A stretch of DNA of 64,000 nt. Source: Paenibacillus tianmuensis (GTDB lineage Bacteria; Bacillota; Bacilli; Paenibacillales; NBRC-103111). The notes below the pieces were generated by a model. It saw nothing but the letters and a program-made list of their open reading frames with translations. It ran no database searches and was not told where the DNA came from. Positions 9,677-17,850 of this stretch are shown in pieces; the first letter of the stretch is position 1, and each line of letters begins with the position of its first letter. The stretch lies in assembly GCF_900100345.1 (NCBI RefSeq), contig NZ_FMTT01000002.1:163715-227714 (forward strand), in the 5' to 3' direction. The translations under genes and the position numbers were made by a program.

Positions 9677-10042
9677 TTAAGCTCCTCCTTCCCATTCGGC
9701 CAGCCGGATGCGAACCGGCTCCGGGAGAACGCCGCGCCGAACGGCGCCCCGGGACAAGCCGTTCAACCCGTAGGACAAACGCTCGCCCCCAAGCTCGGTA
9801 AGCCGCACCTTCTTCTCTTCGCCCGGCTCGAAGCGGACCGCCGTGCCGGCAGGAATATCGAGCCGCATCCCGAAAGCGTGCACCCGGTCGAACGAAAGCG
9901 CCCGGTTAACTTCAAAAAAATGATAATGAGATCCGACCTGCACCGGCCGGTCCCCCGTATTCACAACGACGAGGTCCGACTTTTCTTTTCCTTCGTTCAG
10001 CTTGATCGATCCCGGTTTGATCTGGTATTCACCCGGTACCAT
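9677..10042 (-). CDS. ureB: Urease subunit beta
   Basis: 121-residue structural urease subunit. M-V-P-G-E-Y at the N terminus, [17 protein letters not shown] (about 31-47), [17 protein letters not shown] and the downstream G-L-N-G are diagnostic. It packs with UreA and UreC in the (abc)3 urease trimer. It lies between ureA (95-base gap) and ureC (2-base gap). The subunits are separate, as in Bacillus and Klebsiella rather than fused as in Helicobacter. Confidence 0.96.
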   Translation of the reverse strand: MVPGEYQIKPGSIKLNEGKEKSDLVVVNTGDRPVQVGSHYHFFEVNRALSFDRVHAFGMRLDIPAGTAVRFEPGEEKKVRLTELGGERLSYGLNGLSRGAVRRGVLPEPVRIRLAEWEGGA

Positions 10043-10137
10043 AGACGCTCACCTCTCTGCACCGGCTTTCCTGCGCTGCACACGAAAGCCGCTCCATATG
10101 TCGCATGAATGAACGGTAACCCATTGGTTATCAACGG

Positions 10138-10446
10138 TTAGCCTTTCCGAATCGGCTGATGGACAGTAACCAGCTTCGTCCCGTCCGGAAACGTCACCTC
10201 CACCTGTACCTCGTGAATCATCTCCGGCACGCCTTCCATCACCTGCTCCGCCCGGAGCACCGTCGTTCCGTACTGCATCAATTGCGCTACCGTCTTCCCG
10301 TCGCGCGCTCCTTCCATGATCTCGGAGGTAATGAGCGCCACACTTTCCGGGTAGTTCAGCTTTACGCCGCGCGCCAGCCGCCGCCGGGCCACATCGGCCG
10401 CCACGGTGACGAGCAGCTTCTCTTTCTCGCGTTCCGTCAAATACAT
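10138..10446 (-). CDS. ureA: Urease subunit gamma
   Basis: 102-residue smallest structural urease subunit, first gene of the operon. [10 protein letters not shown] at the start, [10 protein letters not shown] (about 37-46), E-G-A-R-D-G and [22 protein letters not shown] near the end are diagnostic. The frame is open to 10590, but GGGAGG lies just upstream of the ATG at 10446 and the longer version would include the promoter and GlnR box. Length equals the family norm of about 100. Confidence 0.96.
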   Translation of the reverse strand: MYLTEREKEKLLVTVAADVARRRLARGVKLNYPESVALITSEIMEGARDGKTVAQLMQYGTTVLRAEQVMEGVPEMIHEVQVEVTFPDGTKLVTVHQPIRKG

Positions 10447-10525
10447 GAAACACCTCCCAAATCCAAAGATAAGCTCTCCAATGCGATTATTATTTTTTGA
10501 ATTCCCCAAGCTGCAAATCATTTTA

Positions 10526-10542
10526 TGTAATATTTTATAACA
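10526..10542. promoter_or_regulatory. GlnR/TnrA box overlapping the urease -10
   Basis: TGTAATATTTTATAACA matches TGTNA-N7-TNACA, the nitrogen-control consensus of Bacillus GlnR and TnrA, at every defined position. Overlap with the -10 element implies repression when nitrogen is plentiful, as known for B. subtilis ureABC. Confidence 0.8.
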
Positions 10543-10562
10543 TGAAGGATGGTTTAATACAA
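10534..10562 (-). promoter_or_regulatory. Sigma-A promoter of the urease operon
   Basis: TTGTAT (10562-10557), 17-base spacer, TATAAA (10539-10534). The transcript would start near 10527, about 80 bases before ureA. The -10 sits inside the GlnR/TnrA box. Confidence 0.7.
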
Positions 10563-10675
10563 AAGTATTGAGTAATAAATGATTATGCATGGCTAATTAT
10601 ATTAAATTAGGTTTTATTTGTAAATCATTTCTTCAAACGAAACCCTTCGAGGAAGAAGGCTTGGCGGCAAACCAA

Positions 10676-10722
10676 AATCACCACCGCTCGAGAAGCTTTC
10701 TACTTCATTAATAGTGGTGATT
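10676..10722. repeat. Inverted repeat between the urease promoter and the aldo/keto reductase
   Basis: AATCACCAC (10676-10684) and GTGGTGATT (10714-10722) are perfect 9-base arms around a 29-base centre. The 10447-10828 gap otherwise holds only the urease promoter and the reductase leader. No T run follows, so operator or RNA structure are both possible. Confidence 0.45.
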
Positions 10723-10828
10723 CATCAGCATCCTTCATCCCACGTGATCCGGACCGCAATTTTTCGTTCCGCAGCCGGTTGTGTTATCATGAAATAGAAT
10801 GAAATTTGTCCAGGGAGGGAATTTGAAC

Positions 10829-11662
10829 ATGACCGAGATTCAGCGAAACAGCGACACTACGGTGTTGAACAACGGCGTCCGCATGCCATGGCTCGGACTG
10901 GGCGTCTGGAAAACCAAGGAAGGCGACGAGGTCGTCCAAGCCGTGCAGCATGCGCTGGAAGCCGGTTACCGCTCCATTGATACGGCTGCCGTCTACGGCA
11001 ACGAAGCCGGGGTAGGCCAAGCGATTCAAGCCAGCAGCATTCCGCGCGACCAGTTGTTCGTCACGACGAAAGTATGGAACGCAGATCAAGGCTATGACAG
11101 CACGCTTCGGGCTTTCGAGGAAAGCCGGCGGAAGCTGCAGCTTGAGGTCATCGACCTGTACCTCGTTCACTGGCCAGTGAAGGGCAAATATAAGGAAACG
11201 TGGAAAGCGCTCGAAAAGCTGTATAAGGACGGAGTCGTCCGGGCGATCGGCGTCAGCAATTTCAAAGTGCACCATCTGGAGGATTTGCTGCAGGATAGCG
11301 AAATCGTCCCTGCGGTTAACCAAGTCGAATTCCATCCGCTTCTGATTCAGCAGGAGCTGCGGACGTTCTGCAAGGAACACAAGATCCAGCTTGAAGCTTG
11401 GAGTCCGCTGATGCAGGGTAATCTCGATATGCCGCTGCTGAGCGAGCTTGCGGACAAATACGGCAAAACGCCAGCGCAGATCATTCTCCGTTGGGATTTG
11501 CAGAACGGGGTGGTCACCATTCCGAAGTCCATTCGCGAAAGCCGCATCCGCGAAAACATCGACGTCTTCAACTTCACCTTGTCCGACGATGATATAGCGC
11601 GTCTGAACGGCCTGAACCAAGACCGTCGCTTCGGTCCGGACCCGGATCATATTGATTTTTAG
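10829..11662 (+). CDS. Aldo/keto reductase
   Basis: 277-residue NADPH-dependent aldo/keto reductase with the (beta/alpha)8 fold. The catalytic tetrad is complete: Asp51 and Tyr56 in S-I-D-T-A-A-V-Y-G-N, Lys81 in T-T-K-V-W-N, His114 in L-V-H-W-P. The C-terminal cofactor motif T-I-P-K-S-(I)-R-E-S-R-I-x-E-N is present. It resembles the AKR5-type reductases of Bacilli (YtbE/YvgN) acting on methylglyoxal and small aldehydes; exact substrate unknown. I start at the ATG at 10829, nine bases after GGGAGGG; an upstream in-frame ATG at 10799 lacks a good site. Monocistronic with its own terminator. Confidence 0.92.
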   Translation: MTEIQRNSDTTVLNNGVRMPWLGLGVWKTKEGDEVVQAVQHALEAGYRSIDTAAVYGNEAGVGQAIQASSIPRDQLFVTTKVWNADQGYDSTLRAFEESRRKLQLEVIDLYLVHWPVKGKYKETWKALEKLYKDGVVRAIGVSNFKVHHLEDLLQDSEIVPAVNQVEFHPLLIQQELRTFCKEHKIQLEAWSPLMQGNLDMPLLSELADKYGKTPAQIILRWDLQNGVVTIPKSIRESRIRENIDVFNFTLSDDDIARLNGLNQDRRFGPDPDHIDF

Positions 11663-11669
11663 TTCAGGA

Positions 11670-11698
11670 AGAGCCCTTGTGAATCGAGGGCTCTTTTT
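11670..11698 (+). terminator. Terminator of the aldo/keto reductase gene
   Basis: GAGCCCT (11671-11677) pairs with AGGGCTC (11687-11693), followed by TTTTT. Confidence 0.9.
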
Positions 11699-11757
11699 GC
11701 ATCCGTATACGAAAGGACGAGGAATTCCCATAAAAAATCCGTCACCAAACATTCGCC

Positions 11758-11780
11758 CACACCATAGTATGAATGGTGTG
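11758..11780. repeat. Inverted repeat upstream of gerQ
   Basis: CACACCAT (11758-11765) and ATGGTGTG (11773-11780) are perfect arms around seven bases, about 56 bases before the gerQ start. Operator-like; cognate regulator unknown. Confidence 0.45.
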
Positions 11781-11836
11781 CTCCAGCCCAGTCGAAACCC
11801 AAATCAAGCGAAGTTTGAAGGAGGCTTTATAAAGCG

Positions 11837-12283
11837 ATGTATAGCAATCCGACCAAAGCAGTACCGACTCCTTATGGCGCCGGTTACCCCAGCCCCGGCT
11901 ACGGCCAGCCTACTGCGCAAGCAGTGCCGCCGATGATTCCGGCAGGCTCTACGATTACTGCTGCAGGACAGCCGGTACCGACGGCGGCCGCGCCGACCAC
12001 CCCGGGGCAGCTGCCGATGGAGCAGTCCTTCATCGAAAACATTTTGCGGCTCAATTTGGGCAAAATCGCTACGCTGTATATGACGTATGAGAACAACACC
12101 CAGTGGAACGCCAAAATTTTCAAAGGGCGTCTGGAAGCCGCCGGCCGCGACCACATCATCATCAGCGACCCCAAAACCGGCATGCGCTATTTGCTGCTGA
12201 TGGTTAATCTCGACTACATCACGTTTGACGAACCGCTTCAGTATACTTATCCGTACGGCGCGGCCCCGCTGCCGGGACGCTAA
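11837..12283 (+). CDS. gerQ: Spore coat protein GerQ
   Basis: 148-residue spore coat protein needed in Bacillus for localisation of the cortex-lytic enzyme CwlJ and cross-linked by transglutaminase Tgl. The first 60 residues are a low-complexity Pro/Gly/Ala/Thr-rich tail; the conserved GerQ domain follows: P-M-E-Q-S-F-I-E-N-I-L-R-L-N (about 60-73), E-A-A-G-R-D-H-I-I-I-S-D-P, R-Y-L-L-L-M-V-N-L-D-Y-I-T-F-D-E. AAGGAGG lies upstream of the ATG. Expression in the mother cell during sporulation is expected, though no clear sigma-E promoter could be fixed. The stop codon lies inside a 20-bp hairpin stem. Confidence 0.95.
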   Translation: MYSNPTKAVPTPYGAGYPSPGYGQPTAQAVPPMIPAGSTITAAGQPVPTAAAPTTPGQLPMEQSFIENILRLNLGKIATLYMTYENNTQWNAKIFKGRLEAAGRDHIIISDPKTGMRYLLLMVNLDYITFDEPLQYTYPYGAAPLPGR

Positions 12284-12338
12284 GCGCAAGAAAGACCGGA
12301 TCCTGCCAGGCGGTGGGGTCCGGTCTTTCTTGCGCTTA
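12281..12338. terminator. Perfect 20-bp hairpin between convergent gerQ and lplT
   Basis: The 20 bases at 12281-12300, beginning with the gerQ stop codon TAA, are exactly complementary to 12319-12338, with an 18-base loop. Neither side has a strong T run, but the stem is symmetric and sits between convergent genes, so it probably ends transcription in both directions. Confidence 0.7.
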
Positions 12339-12350
12339 CGAATGCGGGGA

Positions 12351-13586
12351 TTATACGCGGGAATCGGCAACTCCGGCGCTTTTCCGCTTCAGCATCACGG
12401 CCTGGAACACCAGATACAGTACGAACAGCGCCAGCACCAGCCCGACGCCGTAAATCGACGTCTCCACGCTTGTTCCCGCAGCGGTCGCCTGCGTATACGC
12501 CCGCACGCCCGCGAACATCAGGATGTTCTCGAACAAGTTTTGCACGGCAATCGTTTTGCCTGCTCCGATCTTCGGGTTGCCTACCTTCTGCAGCACCGAA
12601 TTCAGCGGTACGACGTAGACACCGCCGGCAAAACCGACCGCCAGCAAGATGAACACCGTCACGTACAAATTGCTCAGCATCGGGAAAACGAGAATGAGTA
12701 TAACCATCACGACGCCGTACAGATAAGAGTTCAAGTACTTGTGCGCCGGGATCAGCTTGGGAGCGGCCAGGGCTCCGACCATAATGCCGATCGCCGTAAC
12801 CGCAATCAGCATCGAAATCTGATCGACCCCGTGAATGCCGAGATGCAGCGGAATCCAGGCGATAACCGCCACGCGAATCACCGACGACGTCAACCAAAAT
12901 GAGCCGGTGCCGATCAGGCAATAGCGGGCCGTCCGGTCCCGGAACAGCTCGGCGATATCTTTAAAGAACAAGATCGAATCTTTGATGTAATGAATGTTCG
13001 GGTTCCCCACCACCCTCGGAATCGAAAGCGACAAAAGCAGCGCGGTCACGTACAGCAGCAGACAGGCGACGATGCACACCGTCAGCGACTGCTTCGCCAG
13101 AATGCCTCCGCCCACCGTACCGGCCAAAATGGCAATGATCGTATAACCCTCGATCTTGGCATTCGCCTTGAGCAGCTCAGAATCGAGCTGCTTCGCATCC
13201 GTCGCGGAACGGCTCAAAATTTCGCCGAGGATGCCGTACTTCGCCGGACTGTACACGGCTGCGCCGATTCCAATTACGGCGTAGCTTAAGGCAGGCTCGA
13301 GACCGAGCAGCAGACCAACGATCCCGAGCGCTTTCAGCGCGTTGCCGATCAGCAGCACGACTGACTTCGGATGCTTATCCGCGAAGCTGCCGACGAACGG
13401 CGCCAGAACGACGTAAGCGAACAAAAAGGCTTGCTGCACATTGCCGATATACGATTCGGGATACGCCTTGGCTCGCAGCATCTCAATGATCGCGAACAAA
13501 ATAGCGTTATCGGCGAACGCGCTCCAAAATTGCGAGACGAGCAGTGCATGGATCGGCTTGAGTTTGAGTTTTTCCCATAGGTTCAT
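12351..13586 (-). CDS. lplT: Lysophospholipid transporter LplT
   Basis: 411-residue MFS permease with 12 predicted helices that flips lysophospholipids inward for re-acylation. N-terminal H-A-L-L-V-S-Q-F-W-S-A-F-A-D-N-A-I-L-F (about 13-31), the A-D-K-H-P-K loop after helix 2, Y-S-P-A-K-Y-G-I-L-G-E-I and P-L-N-S-V-L-Q-K-V-G match the family. Its ATG overlaps the stop of the upstream acyltransferase/synthetase gene (ATGA), the usual aas-lplT coupling, with AAGGAGC for re-initiation. Confidence 0.9.
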   Translation of the reverse strand: MNLWEKLKLKPIHALLVSQFWSAFADNAILFAIIEMLRAKAYPESYIGNVQQAFLFAYVVLAPFVGSFADKHPKSVVLLIGNALKALGIVGLLLGLEPALSYAVIGIGAAVYSPAKYGILGEILSRSATDAKQLDSELLKANAKIEGYTIIAILAGTVGGGILAKQSLTVCIVACLLLYVTALLLSLSIPRVVGNPNIHYIKDSILFFKDIAELFRDRTARYCLIGTGSFWLTSSVIRVAVIAWIPLHLGIHGVDQISMLIAVTAIGIMVGALAAPKLIPAHKYLNSYLYGVVMVILILVFPMLSNLYVTVFILLAVGFAGGVYVVPLNSVLQKVGNPKIGAGKTIAVQNLFENILMFAGVRAYTQATAAGTSVETSIYGVGLVLALFVLYLVFQAVMLKRKSAGVADSRV

Positions 13587-15712
13587 ACGGCGTTCGCTCC
13601 TTCGTCTGCCGCCGGCTCTTCGGCCAGCTTTTTGAGTGCCACATAATCCGGCTTGCCGCTGCCCAGAATCGGCAGCTTCTCGACCCGCACCAGCTTGGAC
13701 GGGGTCATGAGTTGAGAATGCCCGTGATCCTTTACGAATTGTTTGATCGTCTGAATCTGATGCTCTTCTTGCGTCACGAACAGAATAATGCGCTCGCCTT
13801 TGCGGCTGTCCGGCAAGCTGACTGCGGCTACATTCGCATCCCTATAGCAGCTTGTTGCCATCTCCTCCACCTGGTTCAAGGACACCATCTCGCCGCCGAT
13901 TTTCGCGAACCGCTTCACCCGGCTCACGATCGTCACGAAGCCGTCTTCGTCAATCTTCACCACGTCTCCGGTATCGTACCATTCGGGGCACGGCTTGAAG
14001 CCCTCTTCGTGGAGCAGGTAGCCCTTCATTAAGTTTGGTCCCTGAATCAGCAGCTTGCCGCCTTCCAGCCCCGGCACCGGCTCCAGCTTATATGCGATGC
14101 CCGGGAGCAATTGGCCGACCGTGCCTTTGCGGTGCCACATCCGGGTGTTCATCGCCACGACCGGCGACGCTTCCGTCGTGCCGTAGCCTTCCACCGGGCA
14201 CACATGGAACTTGTCGACCCACAGCTGCCGGACTTCGTCCTTCAGCTTCTCGGCTCCGGCGATCACGCAGCGAAGCGATTGAAAATCGTACGGATGCGCC
14301 GCTTTGCCGTACGCCGCCAGGAACGTCGAGGTGCCAAACAGAAACGTCGCATTTCGATCGTAGGCCAGCTCCGGAATGACCTTGTAATGAAGCGGGCTCG
14401 GGTACAGAAACACCTTCACGCCGTTCAGCACCGGAAGCACTGTCACCAGCAGCCCAAGGCTGTGGAACATCGGCATCGCGTTGAAAAAGACGTCCCGGGC
14501 GTTAATGTCCATCACCGTATGCGTCTGCTGCATGTTTGCATACAGGTTCGCATGGTCCAGCACGACCCCTTTCGGGACGCTTTCACTGCCGGAGGTGAAG
14601 AGCACGATCTCGGTATTGTTCACCGTCGCCTTCCGCTTGAGCAGGAAGTCCGCGAAACCGGACAGCTTATCGCTCATACGAAGCGTGTCCTTCATGTCTT
14701 CCAAATACAGCACGCGGTACTTGTGGCCGAGACTTTCGATCACCGGCGTCAGCTTTCCTTTGTCGACAAACTGTCTGGAAGTTAGAATCGTGCGGACGGA
14801 AGCGGTTTCGCAGGCGATGCGCATGTTAGTTTCACCGGCCGAAAAGTTGAGAATCGCCGGCCGTTTGTCAAGCTTGAACAGCGCGAACAAAACAAGCAGA
14901 TGGGCGGCGGAATTCGGCAGCAGGACAGCGACACCCGGCTCGTCTTTCAGTTCGGCCGCAAGCTTTCTGGCAAAGACGTAAGAAGCGGTTAATAGCTTTT
15001 TATAAGTAAACGTCTGGCTCAAATCCTCGCACACCGGGAAGTTGTAGCCGTGATGCTTGGCGGCGGTCAGCAGTTCGTTGAACAGGTTGATTCCTGTCTT
15101 CACCCGGCTGCTCACCAGCTCGGCTTCCAGCTTCTTCTGGATTTGCGCCGCAGCGCGTTCCTTTTGCGATTTCATCGACTGGCTGCGGTCGTAATCCAAG
15201 GTAAACGGATCGCCGATCTGCACGGTCACCTTGGGGAACCACACCTGCCGAATTTTATGCTTCAGGTAAGAAAATTTCGACCGTTCTGGGCCGTTCAAGG
15301 CAATCGGGTACAGCGTCGCGCCCGTGCGGAGCGCAATGTAGCCGACGCCGCTATATATTTTCATCAGCGAGCCGCCGCTCGCGGTATTGATGCGCCCTTC
15401 CGGGAATACGAGGAGCGGGGCCCCTTTCTGTACCGTCTTGACCATCTGCTTCACGGAGTACGGATTCATCGGATCGACGGCGATATGCTTGCGCAGCCGG
15501 ATCAACGGGGCGAACCGCTTGGCAATGCGCGTGTTCACGACGAACGTCACTTCCTCCGGCAGCCGCGTAGCCAGCAGCGCCGCGTCGATCAGCGACAGAT
15601 GATTCGGAATCAGAATGGTCGGTTTGCGGAAGTCGAGCTTTTCCAAACCGCTGAATCTCGCTTGAAAGAACAGGTTGAGTACGATTCGGGCCAACCATTT
15701 TATCAATACCAT
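13583..15712 (-). CDS. aas: Bifunctional lysophospholipid acyltransferase / acyl-ACP synthetase
   Basis: 709-residue fusion. The N-terminal PlsC-type acyltransferase carries N-H-L-S-L-I-D (His38, Asp43; the NHx4D catalytic motif) and F-P-E-G-R near 98. The C-terminal half is an ANL-superfamily adenylating domain with L-F-T-S-G-S-E-S-V-P-K-G (AMP loop), G-Y-G-T-T-E-A-S-P, Y-D-T-G-D and the terminal lysine in G-S-G-K-P-D. This is the Aas architecture: activate a fatty acid and acylate incoming lysophospholipid. The start is the ATG at 15712, seven bases after GGAGGG. A FapR-like box lies upstream. Coupled to lplT. Confidence 0.92.
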   Translation of the reverse strand: MVLIKWLARIVLNLFFQARFSGLEKLDFRKPTILIPNHLSLIDAALLATRLPEEVTFVVNTRIAKRFAPLIRLRKHIAVDPMNPYSVKQMVKTVQKGAPLLVFPEGRINTASGGSLMKIYSGVGYIALRTGATLYPIALNGPERSKFSYLKHKIRQVWFPKVTVQIGDPFTLDYDRSQSMKSQKERAAAQIQKKLEAELVSSRVKTGINLFNELLTAAKHHGYNFPVCEDLSQTFTYKKLLTASYVFARKLAAELKDEPGVAVLLPNSAAHLLVLFALFKLDKRPAILNFSAGETNMRIACETASVRTILTSRQFVDKGKLTPVIESLGHKYRVLYLEDMKDTLRMSDKLSGFADFLLKRKATVNNTEIVLFTSGSESVPKGVVLDHANLYANMQQTHTVMDINARDVFFNAMPMFHSLGLLVTVLPVLNGVKVFLYPSPLHYKVIPELAYDRNATFLFGTSTFLAAYGKAAHPYDFQSLRCVIAGAEKLKDEVRQLWVDKFHVCPVEGYGTTEASPVVAMNTRMWHRKGTVGQLLPGIAYKLEPVPGLEGGKLLIQGPNLMKGYLLHEEGFKPCPEWYDTGDVVKIDEDGFVTIVSRVKRFAKIGGEMVSLNQVEEMATSCYRDANVAAVSLPDSRKGERIILFVTQEEHQIQTIKQFVKDHGHSQLMTPSKLVRVEKLPILGSGKPDYVALKKLAEEPAADEGANAV

Positions 15713-15756
15713 AGCCATTCCCTCCGTCGGTGCTTTGTGTTTTTTGCGATTAGTTC

Positions 15757-15773
15757 TTAGCACCTGGTCTTAA
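15757..15773. promoter_or_regulatory. FapR-like operator upstream of aas-lplT
   Basis: TTAGCACCTGGTCTTAA closely follows the Bacillus FapR operator (type sequence TTAGTACCTAGTCTTAAT), with two substitutions over these 17 bases. It lies about 5 bases downstream of a TACAAT -10 (15784-15779 on the minus strand), where binding would block initiation. FapR is the malonyl-CoA-sensing repressor of lipid synthesis genes. Confidence 0.6.
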
Positions 15774-15861
15774 ACCATATTGTACGCGGATTCGACAAAG
15801 CGGGTAGTACTAACTTTGCGTAGTACCCGAAGCGTACTGCATCCTATTCCGGAAGAACGAA

Positions 15862-15904
15862 AAAAGAAGCGCCTCCGACCGCTTTCGCCGTAAGAGGTGC
15901 TTCC
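15862..15904 (-). terminator. Terminator of the metallophosphoesterase gene and its operon
   Basis: On the minus strand AAGCACCTC (15902-15894) pairs with GAGGCGCTT (15875-15867) and is followed by CTTTTTTC. Confidence 0.75.
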
Positions 15905-15925
15905 TTTGTAAAATGGACGGATCAA

Positions 15926-16780
15926 TTATGCATTCAGTGGGCTTCGATCCTCAAGAGAGGCCAGCTCGATCACGGACAATGCCTTCGCAACCTCGGTCTG
16001 CGCATCTCCCGGATTCGACCATTCCCGGGTATAGCCGAGACAGCTGCATACGTACAGCGTGCCGCCGAAGGTTTGCCGCTTCCGGTAGTGCACGTGGCCG
16101 CAGACGGCCAGCTTCACAGAGGAGGCATACGATTCGATCAGCTTCCCGTACTGCTCGCTTCCGAGAAAGGCGTTAAAGTAGCCCCATACCTCGCCAGCGT
16201 TCGGGACGGTAAAATAACGGTGAGGCAGGACGTGGGTCATCACGATGACCTTCTTGTCCCGAAGCTCGCTCAGTTGCTTGTCCAGCTTCTGCACGAAATA
16301 ATCGCAGACCTCTGTCGTCGGCCGGTCCCACCGGGCGAACAGACTGTCCTGCCATGTCCGCTCGCCGAGCGACATCTGGTCAAACTCCTCCTTCGTGTAG
16401 CGGTCTGCGCCGAACGAGTAATCGTACCAACCGATATCTCCGACGACGGCCCATTCTTCATTAATCATGTAGGCGCCGTTCGCGAGGTTCCCTTCGTACG
16501 CCTGCAGCTCGCGGTACGAATCCCAAGCCGTACGTTCCGGATCATGGATATTCCACAGATCGTGATTGCCCGGGACGAACAAGCACGGAATGGACAGCCG
16601 TTCCCGGATGTACCTGAGCGTCTTCAGCGTCGTGGCGCTGTTGTTGGAGATGTCTCCGCCGATCAGCAACAGATCCACCTTCTGCGCAAGCGCCGCTTCG
16701 CAGAGCGCGTCCTCGACTGAAACAGAGCAGCCGGGGTTATTGGTATCGATATGCAAATCCGACAAAATGCCGATGTTCAA
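15926..16780 (-). CDS. Calcineurin-like metallophosphoesterase
   Basis: 284-residue cytoplasmic metallophosphoesterase. The five-block metal site is visible: S-D-L-H-I-D (about 6-11), G-G-D-I-S (about 41-45), P-G-N-H-D-L-W (about 70-76), V-M-T-H-V-L-P-H (about 187-194) and C-G-H-V-H-Y (about 228-233). Substrate unknown; the family covers nucleases, cyclic-nucleotide and other phosphoesterases. I choose a TTG start at 16780, seven bases after GAGGAGGG; a longer open frame to 16945 has no site and low-complexity content. It is the last gene of the peptide-transport operon, 95 bases after the ATPase gene. Confidence 0.85.
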   Translation of the reverse strand: MNIGILSDLHIDTNNPGCSVSVEDALCEAALAQKVDLLLIGGDISNNSATTLKTLRYIRERLSIPCLFVPGNHDLWNIHDPERTAWDSYRELQAYEGNLANGAYMINEEWAVVGDIGWYDYSFGADRYTKEEFDQMSLGERTWQDSLFARWDRPTTEVCDYFVQKLDKQLSELRDKKVIVMTHVLPHRYFTVPNAGEVWGYFNAFLGSEQYGKLIESYASSVKLAVCGHVHYRKRQTFGGTLYVCSCLGYTREWSNPGDAQTEVAKALSVIELASLEDRSPLNA

Positions 16781-16875
16781 AACGATTCCCTCCTCGTTCT
16801 CCTGTAGGCTTGAGCGGGCCGGATGGCGATGGCGGCTTCTGCAAGCTTCGCCCCGCCGATCCGATGCAATGCTGC

Positions 16876-17850
16876 TTAAATCAGCAGGCAGCGAGCGTAA
16901 TGGTCCAGGCCGACAGGCTTCCAGTCCGGCAGCACGAGGGCGCATTCCGCCGCCGCCTGCGGGCAGCGCGTGTGAAACGGGCAGCCCGCAGGCGGATGAA
17001 GCGGGCTCGGCACCTCGCCGCGGAGCACGATGCGTTCGCGCCGCTCCCCGTCACGGACGGACGGGATCGCCGAAAGCAGTGCCCGCGTGTACGGATGGAC
17101 CGCACCGCGAAATAAAGCTTCGGCCGGCGCGAGCTCGACAAGCGTGCCCAGATACATAACGGCGACCCGGTCGCTCATGTACTGCACAACGTTCAAATCG
17201 TGCGAAACGAACAGTGTAGTCAGCGCGAAGTGCCGCTGCAGTTCCTTGAGCAGATTCAAAATTTGCGACTGCACCGATACGTCGAGCGCGGACACCGGCT
17301 CGTCCGCCACGACGAAGGACGGGCGAAGCATAAGCGCCCGGGCGATGCCGATGCGCTGACGCTGGCCGCCGCTCAATTCGTGAGGATACCGGGAGGCGTA
17401 GCTGCGGTCCAGCCCTACCGTCTCCAGCATGTCGCGAGCCTGCTGCCTACGCTCGGCAAGCGATCCGCTCCGGTGGACGCGAAGCGGTTCCTCCAGAATC
17501 GAGCCGATCGTATGCCGCGGATTGAGCGACGCGTACGGGTCTTGAAAGATCAGCTGAATGTGCTTCCGCATCTCCCGTATTTCGCGGCCCCGCAGCGTTG
17601 TCAGCTCCCGTCCGCGAAAGCGGATGGACCCGGAGGTCGGCTCCATCAGCCTTGCAAGCAGTTGGCCGGTCGTCGACTTGCCGCAGCCGCTTTCTCCGAC
17701 GAGGCCGAGCGTCTCGCCGCTGCGGATATTGAAGGAGACGCCGTTCACGGCGTTTACCCATGCCTTGGGCTTTCCGAAGCCTGCGGCGGCCGGGTAGCGC
17801 TTCGTCAGCCGGTCGATCGCCACCAGCGGTTCAAGCGAGCTGATACTCAC
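16876..17850 (-). CDS. Oligopeptide/dipeptide ABC importer ATPase, OppF/DppF type
   Basis: 324-residue ATPase powering peptide uptake with its partner OppD-type subunit. Walker [11 protein letters not shown] is near 53-62, Q-loop [11 protein letters not shown], signature L-S-G-G-Q-R-Q-R, Walker [12 protein letters not shown], switch H in V-S-H-D-L. The C-terminal C-P-F-H-T-R-C-P (with later Cys) is the oligopeptide-ATPase cluster motif, which can bind an iron-sulfur cluster. The GTG start at 17850 has GGAAGGGAGG ten bases upstream and overlaps the preceding gene by 20 bases. Confidence 0.92.
   Translation of the reverse strand: MSISSLEPLVAIDRLTKRYPAAAGFGKPKAWVNAVNGVSFNIRSGETLGLVGESGCGKSTTGQLLARLMEPTSGSIRFRGRELTTLRGREIREMRKHIQLIFQDPYASLNPRHTIGSILEEPLRVHRSGSLAERRQQARDMLETVGLDRSYASRYPHELSGGQRQRIGIARALMLRPSFVVADEPVSALDVSVQSQILNLLKELQRHFALTTLFVSHDLNVVQYMSDRVAVMYLGTLVELAPAEALFRGAVHPYTRALLSAIPSVRDGERRERIVLRGEVPSPLHPPAGCPFHTRCPQAAAECALVLPDWKPVGLDHYARCLLI

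Noticed and set aside
10787..11752. 321-codon open frame antisense to the aldo/keto reductase
   Set aside because: The plus-strand protein has a complete catalytic tetrad; the antisense frame has no recognisable domain.
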